From positions 1 through 64,000 of the forward strand of contig CAZGPI010000001.1 in NCBI GenBank assembly GCA_964527595.1: a stretch of DNA of 64,000 nucleotides, written 5' to 3'. Positions 45,083 through 53,182 of the stretch are shown here, piece by piece; the stretch's first letter is position 1; every line of letters starts with the position of its first letter. The stretch is from GWF2-38-10 sp964527595. Lineage in GTDB: Bacteria > Babelota > Babeliae > Babelales > RVW-14. Below the pieces are notes generated by a model that did no database searches, was not told the origin of the DNA, and saw only the letters and a list, made by a program, of their open reading frames with translations. Both the position numbers and the translations under genes were made by a program.

Positions 45083-45124
45083 GACTACGAAAAATCTTCA
45101 GTATAGACTTAATTGATTATTATC

Positions 45125-45156
45125 AGGATGGACCCCGGATCGAGTCCGGGGTGACA
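45125..45156. repeat. Dispersed palindromic repeat before tmk
   Basis: AGGATGGACCCCGGATCGAG continues into TCCGGGGTGACA. It nearly matches 32073-32103 and 35675-35706. It ends 25 nt before the tmk start, so it is in the 5' leader or promoter. Confidence 0.85.
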
Positions 45157-45181
45157 AGGAACGACAAAAAAGGTGAACGGT

Positions 45182-45817
45182 ATGAATAAAAAGTATCCAG
45201 GCAAGCTCATTTCCCTTGAAGGCATTGACGGTTGTGGCAAATCAACCCTGGCAAAAGCATTGACCGAAAATCTTACTCAAGCTGGTTATACGGTTGTATT
45301 GACCAAGGAATCTGGCGGAACACCGCTTGGCCAAAATTTACGCACACTCCTTCATGACAGAAAAGATCCAATGGGCAGCAAAGCCGAATATTTCATACTA
45401 GCTGCCGACCGAGCTCAACATTTTGAGCAGGTTGTTATTCCAGCATTGCAAGCGGGTAAATTAGTGATATCTGATCGCATGAACGATTCATCAATGGCCT
45501 ATCAGGGATACGGTCGCGGCCTTGACCTTGAGATGATCAAAGTGATCAATACCTGGGCAATGAGTGGCATAACCCAAGACCTTGTTTTGTTTATCGATAT
45601 TGACCCTCAGATAGCCATAAAAAGATATTTGGCACGCAAGGAACAATTAACCGCATTTGAACAAGAAAAAATCGATTTTTGGCACCGAGTCAGCTCTGGA
45701 TATCATGAAATCTTTAAGGGCCGTCCCGAAGTAGCCACGCTCGATGGAAAATTATCCCAAGCCGAACTACTAACCCAGGCTCTGATGATTATAAAAGACA
45801 GAGGGCTCGTAGAATAA
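45182..45817 (+). CDS. tmk: Thymidylate kinase
   Basis: Tmk makes dTDP from dTMP. ATG 45182 follows AAGGTG; an in-frame GTG at 45173 is rejected because it overlaps that site. The protein has 211 residues. P-loop LEGIDGCGKSTLAKAL, SDRMNDSSMAYQGYGRG (the usual DRy..SS.AYQg.gRg with Met for Tyr), and a LID region (ARKEQLTAFEQEKIDFWHRV) are present. It overlaps holB by 1 nt (TAATG), the common tmk-holB pairing. Confidence 0.95.
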   Translation: MNKKYPGKLISLEGIDGCGKSTLAKALTENLTQAGYTVVLTKESGGTPLGQNLRTLLHDRKDPMGSKAEYFILAADRAQHFEQVVIPALQAGKLVISDRMNDSSMAYQGYGRGLDLEMIKVINTWAMSGITQDLVLFIDIDPQIAIKRYLARKEQLTAFEQEKIDFWHRVSSGYHEIFKGRPEVATLDGKLSQAELLTQALMIIKDRGLVE

Positions 45818-46578
45818 TGGCGACTATACAACTCAAGGATCTCCTTGTCCCAACAATCCTCATCGAAGGTGCAAGCGCACAGGCACAAGAACACGCAACG
45901 CAGCTTTTGTGCCAAAATTTTTGCAAGTTTAGGGAGGTGAATGAGCCATCAGGTTGCTTTTGCATAAACTGCCGACGAATACAACAGCACGAACACCCTT
46001 ACATTATATGGATTTGCCCTGAAAAGGATTACACCATTGATGAAGTTGATGTGATTTTTGATAAAATACGTTTTGCCCTCGAAGATAACGAACAATTTTT
46101 CTTTGTGCTCGAAAAGGCACAAACCCTCAACCCAGCAACCGCTAATCGTTTGCTCAAGGTCCTTGAAGAACCTCCTCGCGGCTACGTCTTTATTCTGCTG
46201 ACAACGAATAAAAATGCTATCTTGCCAACCATTCGTTCACGTTCATATATCATCGAACTTGGAGCGGCAACTCGCGGGGAACAAAACAGTTTATACCTTG
46301 ACCCAGTCATGGAATATCTCGTGGTACCATCAAAACTTGATGATCCGGTCGGCTTTGAACAAGAACTTAAGAAGAAAAAGTTTTCTGAAAATGAAGTTGT
46401 ACAACTATCTTTTGATCTTCTTGAATATTTGACGCAAAAAATTGCACAAAACCCAAATGATACGGCATGGGCTTACGCCGCAATTGAAACGGTCAAAGAC
46501 CATTTGCATACACCGCCAGGTCCTGGTAGCGCCGAATTTTTCTTAAAGCGGCTCTTTTTACACATGCCTCGGCCATGA
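45817..46578 (+). CDS. holB: DNA polymerase III delta' subunit-like clamp-loader protein
   Basis: Delta' is a structural part of the clamp loader. The 253-residue protein is short (about 330 is usual). The P-loop site is degenerate (LIEGASAQAQEHATQLL), as in many delta' subunits. A Cys cluster (CQNFC, CFCINC) is a Zn module. DEVDVIFDKIRFALED, FFVLEKAQTLNPATANRLLKVLEEPP and PTIRSRSYIIEL are classic clamp-loader motifs. The stretch TTTAGGGAGGTG inside the Cys region resembles the end of the 53-nt element. It overlaps the next gene by 4 nt. Confidence 0.88.
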   Translation: MATIQLKDLLVPTILIEGASAQAQEHATQLLCQNFCKFREVNEPSGCFCINCRRIQQHEHPYIIWICPEKDYTIDEVDVIFDKIRFALEDNEQFFFVLEKAQTLNPATANRLLKVLEEPPRGYVFILLTTNKNAILPTIRSRSYIIELGAATRGEQNSLYLDPVMEYLVVPSKLDDPVGFEQELKKKKFSENEVVQLSFDLLEYLTQKIAQNPNDTAWAYAAIETVKDHLHTPPGPGSAEFFLKRLFLHMPRP

Positions 46579-47495
46579 ACTTTAGCCGAACCCAACCTTT
46601 TTTTATAAAAGCAAAAAAATATCTGCTCAATTTCCTTCAAACCCAACTCATCCTCACCATTATCGCCACGCCAATATTAGTCGATTGGGGGCTCCCCTTA
46701 TCACTCATGACGTTTGTTGGTAACCTCATTTTTACCCCGGCGCTTACGATTTTCCTCATTCTGAGTTCATTGGTCTTTTTTACCCAACTTTTACATATCC
46801 CCAACCATCTTTTGGCGCTTTCACTTGATAGATTCACCCAAGGCTGGGATGATATCATTGCCCACGGAAGCCCTACTTGGCTTATCGAGTTTTGTCGACC
46901 GCCAACACTAATCCTTTTTGCAATTCCGGTCATTACTTTTGGCGTCTTACAAATCGGCAAATTTAAAAGCCACGGCACCCGTATCATAGCCATGTCAGGA
47001 ATCCTTTGCGTTAGTTTGCTTGGATTATGGGGATGGTCATTTATCGACCGACCACCAATTAACCAAACAACGGCAACGAATATACCGCAAGTCATCCACC
47101 TTACCCCAAAGGGCGAGCAAAAAGAATTGGACTTGCTACAAAAAAACCAAAAGTTGGATATCCATCAAGAACCCGATGGTAGGCTCACGATAACCGACGA
47201 CGGATTTTTCAACCGCCGGCACTCTCCAGAAAAGGCACTTGAATTTGAACTCAAGCCATATCTGGTAAAACGATTTGGGAAAATTCATCTTAAAGAATTG
47301 GTCATCACGCGCCCCGGCCAACGGACAATGGCAGGAGCAATTGCTTTTTGCACCCTATTCACGGTTGATAAAGTAACACTCCCCTATTTCAAAAAGAAGC
47401 TAAGCAAGGGCGGATGGCGGACATTTTTTGGACTTAAGCGATTGCTTGAAGAAAAAAAGATTGAATTTAACCGGCCAAATTCACTTGAAAGTTAG
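46575..47495 (+). CDS. Degenerate ComEC/Rec2-like protein
   Basis: ComEC forms the inner-membrane DNA channel of transformation. This 306-residue protein matches only the latter part of ComEC. Residues about 18-70 (LLNFLQTQLILTIIATPILV, then WGLPLSLMTFVGNLIFTPAL) fit the competence-domain helices, and more TM helices follow at 110-158. The C-terminal ~130 residues line up with the metallo-beta-lactamase domain (LKPYLVKRFGKIHLKELVIT). The metal motif THxDxDH is replaced by TRPGQRT (245-251), so the nuclease should be dead. The N-terminal OB part is missing. It is tightly coupled to holB. Confidence 0.65.
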   Translation: MNFSRTQPFFIKAKKYLLNFLQTQLILTIIATPILVDWGLPLSLMTFVGNLIFTPALTIFLILSSLVFFTQLLHIPNHLLALSLDRFTQGWDDIIAHGSPTWLIEFCRPPTLILFAIPVITFGVLQIGKFKSHGTRIIAMSGILCVSLLGLWGWSFIDRPPINQTTATNIPQVIHLTPKGEQKELDLLQKNQKLDIHQEPDGRLTITDDGFFNRRHSPEKALEFELKPYLVKRFGKIHLKELVITRPGQRTMAGAIAFCTLFTVDKVTLPYFKKKLSKGGWRTFFGLKRLLEEKKIEFNRPNSLES

Positions 47496-47502
47496 ATGGT
47501 TT

Positions 47503-48504
47503 TTAGTAAATAACACACTCAGCACTCATTAACTGGTCAAGCACCGAATTAAACGGCTTCCCTTGAAAAACAAAATCATGCGTTCCTAAACACAAAGGAA
47601 GCGAAAGCTCATGCCGATCGGCAAGCTTCTTAACAACTTGCAACGTATTAACACCTTCGGGTAAAACAGGAAACTGTTTTGTAAGATCTGACAATTTGGC
47701 GCCCTGCCCTAACAATCTGCCAACCTTAAAGTTTCTGCTCAATGATCCGGTGCAACATAATACTAAATCCCCAAAGCCAGATAACCCGTAAATAGTTTCT
47801 GGTTTTCCACCCAAAGCTATGGATATTTGCGCCATTTCATGCACCGCTTGAGTCATAAGATAAGCAACGGTATTTTCGCGACATTGAGCACCATTGGCCA
47901 GACCAAGAGCAAGTGCCATAACATTTTTAAACGCTCCGCCGACTTGGACACCTATAACGTCGTCCGATCCATAAACTTTGAAAAATTGATTATCTAACAT
48001 TTTGGCAATATCAAAAATCATGGCGCGGGATGCCGAAGCCACAACCGTTGCCGTTGGTACCTTTTGCGCAAGCTCATGAGCAAAATTGGGGCCACCCAAA
48101 ATAGCAATTTCATGTTGAAACCCAAGAGCCTCGGTTATAATTTCAACCGGTAACCGTAATGAATCTGCGTCAACGCCTTTACTCAAAACCACAATTCGGT
48201 GCTCCGGAGTCATCCATGTTTTTGCCGAAGTAAAAACTGAGTTAAGACAGGTAACTGGAACGGCTTCAAATAACCATGAACTTGATTGAACCGCCTCTTG
48301 AAGGTTGGCCGTTGCTCTAATGTTTTTTTGCAGCTTGATCCCAGGCAAGTAGCGGCTATTAAGCCCATTGCGATTAACATCATCGGCTACATCTTGCTCA
48401 TAACACCACATCGTAACGTCGTGTCCATTTTCTGCCAACAGGGTTGCAATTGCGGTTCCCCATGCACCAGCCCCAAGAATTGTTACTTTATTCATCATAT
48501 TCAT
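47503..48504 (-). CDS. gpsA: Glycerol-3-phosphate dehydrogenase [NAD(P)+]
   Basis: GpsA makes sn-glycerol 3-phosphate for phospholipids. The Rossmann start is KVTILGAGAWGTAIATLLAENGH. LSKGVD, ILGGPNFAHEL, GVQVGGAFKNVMALALGLANG (catalytic Lys) and GLSGFGDLVLCCTGSLSRNFKVG are all present. Start candidates are ATGs at 48504, 48498 and 48495; a TTG at 48522 would overlap uppS. Length is about 333, normal. It is convergent with the comEC-like gene and just downstream of uppS. Confidence 0.95.
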   Translation of the reverse strand: MNMMNKVTILGAGAWGTAIATLLAENGHDVTMWCYEQDVADDVNRNGLNSRYLPGIKLQKNIRATANLQEAVQSSSWLFEAVPVTCLNSVFTSAKTWMTPEHRIVVLSKGVDADSLRLPVEIITEALGFQHEIAILGGPNFAHELAQKVPTATVVASASRAMIFDIAKMLDNQFFKVYGSDDVIGVQVGGAFKNVMALALGLANGAQCRENTVAYLMTQAVHEMAQISIALGGKPETIYGLSGFGDLVLCCTGSLSRNFKVGRLLGQGAKLSDLTKQFPVLPEGVNTLQVVKKLADRHELSLPLCLGTHDFVFQGKPFNSVLDQLMSAECVIY

Positions 48505-48511
48505 CAATTTC

Positions 48512-49198
48512 TTATTTTCCAAAATTTCTTTTCACATCATTAAATTCATCAATACAGTTTTTTATTGTTTGCTCCGAGACCTCGGGCCAATAACAATCGA
48601 GAAACTTAAACTCGCTATAAGCGGCTTGATACAACAAAAAGTTACTTAGCCGCACAATACCGCCAGTCCTTATAATTAAGTCTGGATCTGGCATACCATC
48701 GGTCCAAAGTGAATGGCGAATACTATCTTCGGTAATCTGGTCAACCTGTAAATCCCCGGCCAATACTTGCCGAGCTATCTTGCGCGCAGCAAAAACAAGT
48801 TCTTGTCTGCCACCATAACAAAACAAAAGGCTCAACGTAAGACACGTAAGGTCTTTAGTTTTTTCGTGAATTTCTTGTATTGTAGGCCTAATTTGTGGAG
48901 GGAAAAACTGCTCATCCCCTAAAAATTGAACCCTAACCCCTTTTGCTATCAATTCGGGCAATTTTTTGAGAAATTCTTTTGGAAGCACCGAAAAAAGGTA
49001 CCCTTTTTCAACTTCACTTCTATTGAAATTTTCTAAAGAAAACGTGTAAAAGGAAAGAAATTTAATATTATTATCGATACACACCTTGATGGCCACTTGG
49101 AATACATCCATTCCTTTATGGTGTCCAAAATGGGTCTCTAGCTTGTGATTCGCCGCCCAACGACGGTTTCCATCAGGAATTATTGCAAGATGCTGCAT
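48512..49198 (-). CDS. uppS: Isoprenyl transferase (undecaprenyl diphosphate synthase)
   Basis: UppS makes the C55 lipid carrier for wall and LPS sugars. The 228-residue protein has IPDGNRRWA (Asp for Mg-diphosphate), SFYTFSLENFNRSEVE, LLFCYGGRQELV, and PDPDLIIRTGGIVRLSNFLL, where RTSGE.R is usual. The site GGAGAGGACG is 5 nt before the ATG. It runs in one unit with gpsA, with only 7 nt between the genes. Confidence 0.94.
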   Translation of the reverse strand: MQHLAIIPDGNRRWAANHKLETHFGHHKGMDVFQVAIKVCIDNNIKFLSFYTFSLENFNRSEVEKGYLFSVLPKEFLKKLPELIAKGVRVQFLGDEQFFPPQIRPTIQEIHEKTKDLTCLTLSLLFCYGGRQELVFAARKIARQVLAGDLQVDQITEDSIRHSLWTDGMPDPDLIIRTGGIVRLSNFLLYQAAYSEFKFLDCYWPEVSEQTIKNCIDEFNDVKRNFGK

Positions 49199-49562
49199 AA
49201 TAACGTCCTCTCCGTATCTTTAAGCTTTTTATTGCTCTCATACTACCTAAAAACACATAACTTTCAATAGGAAAATCAATGCAAACGATGCAACCCATAC
49301 TTTTCTCTCATTAGATAGAACAAAAAAACATAATATCTACCCGGAGCCGGATACTCTCAAATTTCTTTACTATTTGACATATATATATTATGTGATAGAC
49401 TTTAAAAATAAGAATCATAAACTATATACTTTTGCTCATGAAAATTCATACACTGATAAAAAGGAAAATCTTAATAACCACCGTTTTCCTTTCTCTGCGC
49501 GGACAACAAGGCTTAAGCATACTAAATAACAATCAATTTAACACCTTAGGAAAGGGGTTATT
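49199..49562. other. 364-nt region before the HAD gene
   Basis: It holds the promoter at 49374-49401, a hairpin AAAGGAAAA/TTTTCCTTT (about 49460-49495) and a small leader frame listed separately. The left 160 nt show nothing I can name. Confidence 0.5.
49374..49401 (+). promoter_or_regulatory. Sigma-70 promoter candidate for the HAD gene
   Basis: TTGACA (49374-49379), 16-nt spacer, TAGACT (49396-49401). It gives a leader of about 150 nt. Confidence 0.6.
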
Positions 49563-49566
49563 ATGA
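49438..49566 (+). CDS. Possible leader peptide overlapping the HAD gene start
   Basis: A 42-codon frame starts MKIHTLIKRKILITTVFLSL and ends with a TGA that overlaps the HAD start (ATGA). The first half looks like a basic-hydrophobic export or membrane segment. A hairpin (AAAGGAAAA/TTTTCCTTT) lies inside it. No clear ribosome site precedes it. It could couple translation to the HAD gene, or be a chance frame. Confidence 0.35.
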   Translation: MKIHTLIKRKILITTVFLSLRGQQGLSILNNNQFNTLGKGLL

Positions 49567-50252
49567 ACGAAATAAAGAACAAAATCAAAGCGGTCATATT
49601 TGATATGGACGGCACCATTATAAAAACCGAACATATTTGGCGTAATGTTTCAGTCAAAGTCCTTATGGAACAATGCAAAATCACTGAACTTACAGAACAC
49701 CACGAAGCATTTATGCGCTCACTTTCGGGCATGGGGCTTGAAAACGCAGCCATATCTATGAAACAAACATTCGACTTAGCAATATCTACCGAAGATCTTA
49801 TAAAACGTAAGATCGAATTAGCGGATCAAGCGTTTGATCATACCATCGAATTTATAAGTGGTTTTGAGCTATTTCACAATCAATTGCAAACACATGTTAT
49901 TCCAACAAGCATTGCAACTAACGCCGATCAAGCAAACTTGAACCAAATAGCAAATTCGCTTAATTTTTCACGATTCTTTGGTGAAAATATGTATTGTATC
50001 GCCGATGTTAACTTCAAAGCAAAGCCAGATCCAGCACTGTTCTTACACGCAGCTGAAAAACTTGGCGCAAAACCAGAAGAATGCGTCGTCTTTGAAGACT
50101 CTGTTTATGGGTTTCAAGCGGCTAAAGCTGCTGGCATGAAATGTATTGCTATCAAAAATCAATTCAACCACAAACACTTTGACCTTGTAGATCACGCAAT
50201 TGATGATTATTCTCAAGCAGAAGAAGCGCTTAAAAAGCTCATTCTTCTGTAA
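49563..50252 (+). CDS. HAD-superfamily phosphatase/phosphoglucomutase-like protein
   Basis: The 229-residue protein has HAD motif I IFDMDGTIIKTEHIW (both Asp residues), a helical cap of the beta-phosphoglucomutase type, motif II TSIATNADQ, motif III Lys in KPDPALFLHAAEKLG, and motif IV VVFEDSVYGFQAAKAAGM. The substrate is probably a small sugar phosphate but cannot be told from sequence. The strong site AGGAAAGGGG is upstream. Confidence 0.88.
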   Translation: MNEIKNKIKAVIFDMDGTIIKTEHIWRNVSVKVLMEQCKITELTEHHEAFMRSLSGMGLENAAISMKQTFDLAISTEDLIKRKIELADQAFDHTIEFISGFELFHNQLQTHVIPTSIATNADQANLNQIANSLNFSRFFGENMYCIADVNFKAKPDPALFLHAAEKLGAKPEECVVFEDSVYGFQAAKAAGMKCIAIKNQFNHKHFDLVDHAIDDYSQAEEALKKLILL

Positions 50253-50306
50253 TCTTCAGGCTTTCGGGCATCGATTTTCCCATTCTTTACCACAAATCTT
50301 ATCTTT

Positions 50307-50334
50307 TTGACAAGATCCCCTTGCTGGATATACT
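50307..50334 (+). promoter_or_regulatory. Sigma-70 promoter for kdsC-lptC
   Basis: TTGACA (50307-50312), 16-nt spacer, TATACT (50329-50334), 50 nt before kdsC. Confidence 0.7.
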
Positions 50335-50383
50335 GAAACCTACGTAATAACAGGCTAAAAAGTTATCCATTGGGGCTAATCAC

Positions 50384-50983
50384 ATGCATATCAACGCAAA
50401 AAAAGATCTTATTTGGTTTAAAAAATGCTGTGCCAATAAATCACTTGTTAATAAACTCAAAAAAATCAAACTCATCATCAGCGATGTGGATGGAACCTTA
50501 ACCGACGCCAGCATTTACACTTCGGAAGAAGGTGAAGGTGGCCGTTACTTTTCGGTCCAAGATGGATACATAACTCAGCCAGCAATTCAAAGCGGCCTAC
50601 ACATAGCCTTTGTTAGCGGAAAAAGCAACTTATCAACTCTCAAGCGAGGCCTCAAGCTTGGCATACCAGAAGATATGTGCATCGGTGGCGCCAAAGAAAA
50701 GATTTCTATCGCCAAAAAACTCCAAGACAAAGTAAATGTTACCATCGATCAAACAATGATTTTTGGTGATGATTTTCTTGATGCAAACGTTAAAGTTAAC
50801 AAAGCCGTTGGCCTTTATATTTGCCCCCTCAATACACCATTTTATCTTCAAAATATGGCCGACTTAGTTATTCCAGCAGCTGGCGGAACCTATGCCTTTA
50901 GATTACTCCTTGATCTTATGCTTTTTTTGAACAAAAAACACTTTGCCCAAGCACTTATTGAAAAAGCGCTTAAGACGAAATAA
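50384..50983 (+). CDS. kdsC: 3-deoxy-D-manno-octulosonate 8-phosphate phosphatase
   Basis: KdsC removes phosphate from Kdo 8-phosphate, the step after KdsA. The 199-residue protein is a capless HAD: LIISDVDGTLTDASIY (motif I), FVSGKSN (motif II), KEKISIAKKL (motif III Lys) and FGDDFLDANV (motif IV). A basic N-terminal extension of about 25 residues is present. The downstream gene is LptC-like, the same pair found in E. coli. Confidence 0.93.
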   Translation: MHINAKKDLIWFKKCCANKSLVNKLKKIKLIISDVDGTLTDASIYTSEEGEGGRYFSVQDGYITQPAIQSGLHIAFVSGKSNLSTLKRGLKLGIPEDMCIGGAKEKISIAKKLQDKVNVTIDQTMIFGDDFLDANVKVNKAVGLYICPLNTPFYLQNMADLVIPAAGGTYAFRLLLDLMLFLNKKHFAQALIEKALKTK

Positions 50984-50992
50984 AAAGCCATT

Positions 50993-51604
50993 ATGAATCG
51001 CAAAGTTTTTTACACAATAACGGTTGGTGGTATCATCTTGATACTTGTTATGGTTTTATTAATGCTTTGGTATGCCGCAAGACCACAAAAGAAAAAGCAA
51101 CCCAGCACCAAACCTGTCAACACCGAGTCAATAGCCACTGGCCAAAATTCATCTATTGAATCAATGGCAAATATTACCATCAAAGACCTAACACTCAAAG
51201 AGCTTGAAAAAAAGAAGGATATCGAAGTTATTGTAAACGCCAAAGAATGCAAATTTCTTCAATTTTCCGACACCGTTGAGTGCTCTCAAGTCACTTGCAC
51301 GCTTCTCGACCACAAAATACCAAGTGCTCAAATTACCACGAATAAAGCGCTCATTAATCGTAAAAATAAAAACATCTTTTTTGCTGGAGTAGTACAAGGA
51401 ACCATGAAAAATTTGGCTATCACCGGCGCTGATATAAACTATGATTTTGCTCAGCAAATTCTACAAACAAACCAAAATGCCCTCTATACACACCCAGACT
51501 TTAAAATTAGTTCGCAAAAAAGCTTTATTGATATAAAAAACAATCGTATTGAATTTTCAGGCGGTGTTATAAACGAATTTAAAGTGCACGACAAGCAACA
51601 ATAG
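50993..51604 (+). CDS. lptC: LptC-like LPS export protein
   Basis: LptC anchors the periplasmic LPS bridge to the LptBFG transporter. The 203-residue protein has one N-terminal TM helix (FYTITVGGIILILVMVLLML), a polar linker, and a beta-rich domain from about 90 (CKFLQFSDTVECSQVTCTLL ... ALINRKNKNIFFAGVVQGT ... SFIDIKNNRIEFSGGV) like the OstA/LptC fold. Sequence identity to known LptC is low; the call rests on topology and on the kdsC neighbour. It overlaps comF at its 3' end by 26 nt (convergent). Confidence 0.75.
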   Translation: MNRKVFYTITVGGIILILVMVLLMLWYAARPQKKKQPSTKPVNTESIATGQNSSIESMANITIKDLTLKELEKKKDIEVIVNAKECKFLQFSDTVECSQVTCTLLDHKIPSAQITTNKALINRKNKNIFFAGVVQGTMKNLAITGADINYDFAQQILQTNQNALYTHPDFKISSQKSFIDIKNNRIEFSGGVINEFKVHDKQQ

Positions 51605-52268
51605 CCGTAATAGATAACGGTTCGTAAACAAGAAGAGCCTTGGCCGCGCTTTTGATTGTTGCTCCGGTGGTGTAAAGATCATCAACCAAAACGATATGTT
51701 TGCCCTTAAATTGATTTCCACCCATCATGCGATATCGCCAACTAATCCCAAAAGCGTCGGCTAGATTATCTTGGCGCTCTGCACCCCTTAACCGATATTG
51801 AAATATTGTACGCTTATGGCGCGCAAGAATCGGAATAACCGGAGCCTTAATCGTTCGCCCAATAACCTTTGCCATCTCGGTTGCTTGGTTAAAACCGCGC
51901 CCAGCATATCGTGTCCAATGTAATGGTATTGGCACCAAAATGTCACACGGTATCACAGCAAAAGGAATCATCTTAAGCATAAAAGCACCCAATTGCTTGC
52001 TTGCAAGAATATCTGACCCAATTTTTTTCAGCACCATTGGGCGCAATGGATCTTGATAGGCACCCGCAGCATAAACCTTGAGTACATATTTTTTGGTTAT
52101 TGGAACATAAAGTGAAACAACCGGTTTAACCCGAGCCAAACAAGAACAGCACAAAAATTCTTGTGGCGGAATTAAATCGAGACAAGATCGACAACGGGAT
52201 GGATAAAGAAATTGAAGTAGCGATGTTAGCAAACCCGCACCCTCCCTAATGAGCCATCCACCATACAA
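51579..52268 (-). CDS. comF: ComF-family phosphoribosyltransferase-like competence protein
   Basis: ComF proteins help DNA uptake or recombination. The 229-residue protein has the N-terminal Zn module (CRSCLDLIPPQEFLCCSC), then VPIPLHWTRYAGRGFNQATEMAK and the PRPP motif IVLVDDLYTTGATIKSAA. The start overlaps the upstream gene by 23 nt. The first codons (LIREGAGLL) are encoded by the 16-mer that recurs at 24969, a fragment of the palindromic element. Confidence 0.92.
   Translation of the reverse strand: MYGGWLIREGAGLLTSLLQFLYPSRCRSCLDLIPPQEFLCCSCLARVKPVVSLYVPITKKYVLKVYAAGAYQDPLRPMVLKKIGSDILASKQLGAFMLKMIPFAVIPCDILVPIPLHWTRYAGRGFNQATEMAKVIGRTIKAPVIPILARHKRTIFQYRLRGAERQDNLADAFGISWRYRMMGGNQFKGKHIVLVDDLYTTGATIKSAAKALLVYEPLSITAIVACRAL
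52234..52249 (-). repeat. 16-nt repeat end at the PgpA-like/comF junction
   Basis: CCCGCACCCTCCCTAA is exactly repeated at 24969-24984 and resembles the end of the 53-nt element. On the minus strand it contains the stop codon of the PgpA-like gene and codes for part of the ComF N-terminus. Confidence 0.5.
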
Positions 52269-52728
52269 ATTGTAAAAAGATGTTTACTAAAAAGCCAGCG
52301 GCCAAATCAACCCCAAGCAATGCAGCAAATAACGGCCATCGCTCAAGCTCGCACCCAAAAACTTTTTCCACTAAAGCTGGAATAGCATATTTGGCTAAGT
52401 AAAAAAGCAAAAACCCAATGGCCGCAAACTTAATGGTTAATGGAATATACATGAACACAATAAGCATGCCCAAAAGATTTTGAATCACAATGACACCCGG
52501 ATGTTGATCGCATTCACACGCCAAAGCCCCATAAATAGAGGCCGCGCCAAGAGTAAGGCAAAGCACCGTGCTAAGATAAAACACAAAGGGGCTTGCCACC
52601 GATAACCATCCAAAAACAAAAATCGGGGGAAACGCAGACAATGCGGCAACTTGTGCTCCAAATGGCAGGTACCCAATAGCTCCTAAAGACGCAATCTTAA
52701 GGCACCATTCTTTAATCTTAATTTTCAT
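52246..52728 (-). CDS. PgpA-like membrane protein without the catalytic acids
   Basis: The 160-residue protein has about four TM helices. By-eye alignment with E. coli PgpA (phosphatidylglycerophosphatase A) matches in three blocks. VIVIQNLLGMLIVFMYIP lines up with IVWDEFIGMWITLMALP, AIGFLLFYLAKYAIPALV with AAGFVIFRILDMWKPWPI, and AALLGVDLAAGFLVN with GIMIDDIVAGVISA. The key acids become Gln-Asn, Ala and Val, and only one Asp remains. It probably keeps the fold but not the phosphatase activity. It overlaps lspA by 11 nt and comF by 23 nt. Confidence 0.55.
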   Translation of the reverse strand: MKIKIKEWCLKIASLGAIGYLPFGAQVAALSAFPPIFVFGWLSVASPFVFYLSTVLCLTLGAASIYGALACECDQHPGVIVIQNLLGMLIVFMYIPLTIKFAAIGFLLFYLAKYAIPALVEKVFGCELERWPLFAALLGVDLAAGFLVNIFLQFVWWMAH

Positions 52729-53182
52729 GAGGGCCCATCATATTTTTAATCAGCAGACCAATAACACCACCAACAATAAACGTATCGGCAACATTAAACG
52801 TTGGCCAATACCATGTCCCTATATGAAGTTGGATAAAATCAATAACCCCACCAAAAATCAATCTATCAATAAGATTAGAAATAGCCCCAGCCAAAATGAT
52901 TACTTCAAAAAAAATATTGGTCTTGTTTTTGTATAACTGGTGGTAAAAAGCATAATAACTAAGCCATAGAATAACAAGGGTGATAAATGAAGTCAGAAGG
53001 TAAAAGCCATATACTGAAGCACTATGAAAAATACCCCAACTTACACCGCGATTCCACACTAAGGAAAAATTAAGAAGTGGAAAAATCTGAAGATCAATAT
53101 CGTTAGTCAATGCCCACCATTTCGACCAACGATCAAACCCAAAGCTACATAAAAACAGGAGTGTGTATGTAATAATTTTCAC
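52718..53182 (-). CDS. lspA: Lipoprotein signal peptidase (signal peptidase II)
   Basis: LspA cuts lipoprotein signal peptides such as that of Pal. GTG 53182 overlaps the pheT stop (GTGA) and begins VKIITYTLLF, so the 154-residue form is preferred over a frame from 53245. DRWSKWWA, NRGVSWGIF, AGAISNLIDRLIFGGVIDFI and FNVADTFIVGG carry the two catalytic Asp residues. Four TM helices are present. Confidence 0.94.
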   Translation of the reverse strand: MKIITYTLLFLCSFGFDRWSKWWALTNDIDLQIFPLLNFSLVWNRGVSWGIFHSASVYGFYLLTSFITLVILWLSYYAFYHQLYKNKTNIFFEVIILAGAISNLIDRLIFGGVIDFIQLHIGTWYWPTFNVADTFIVGGVIGLLIKNMMGPHEN

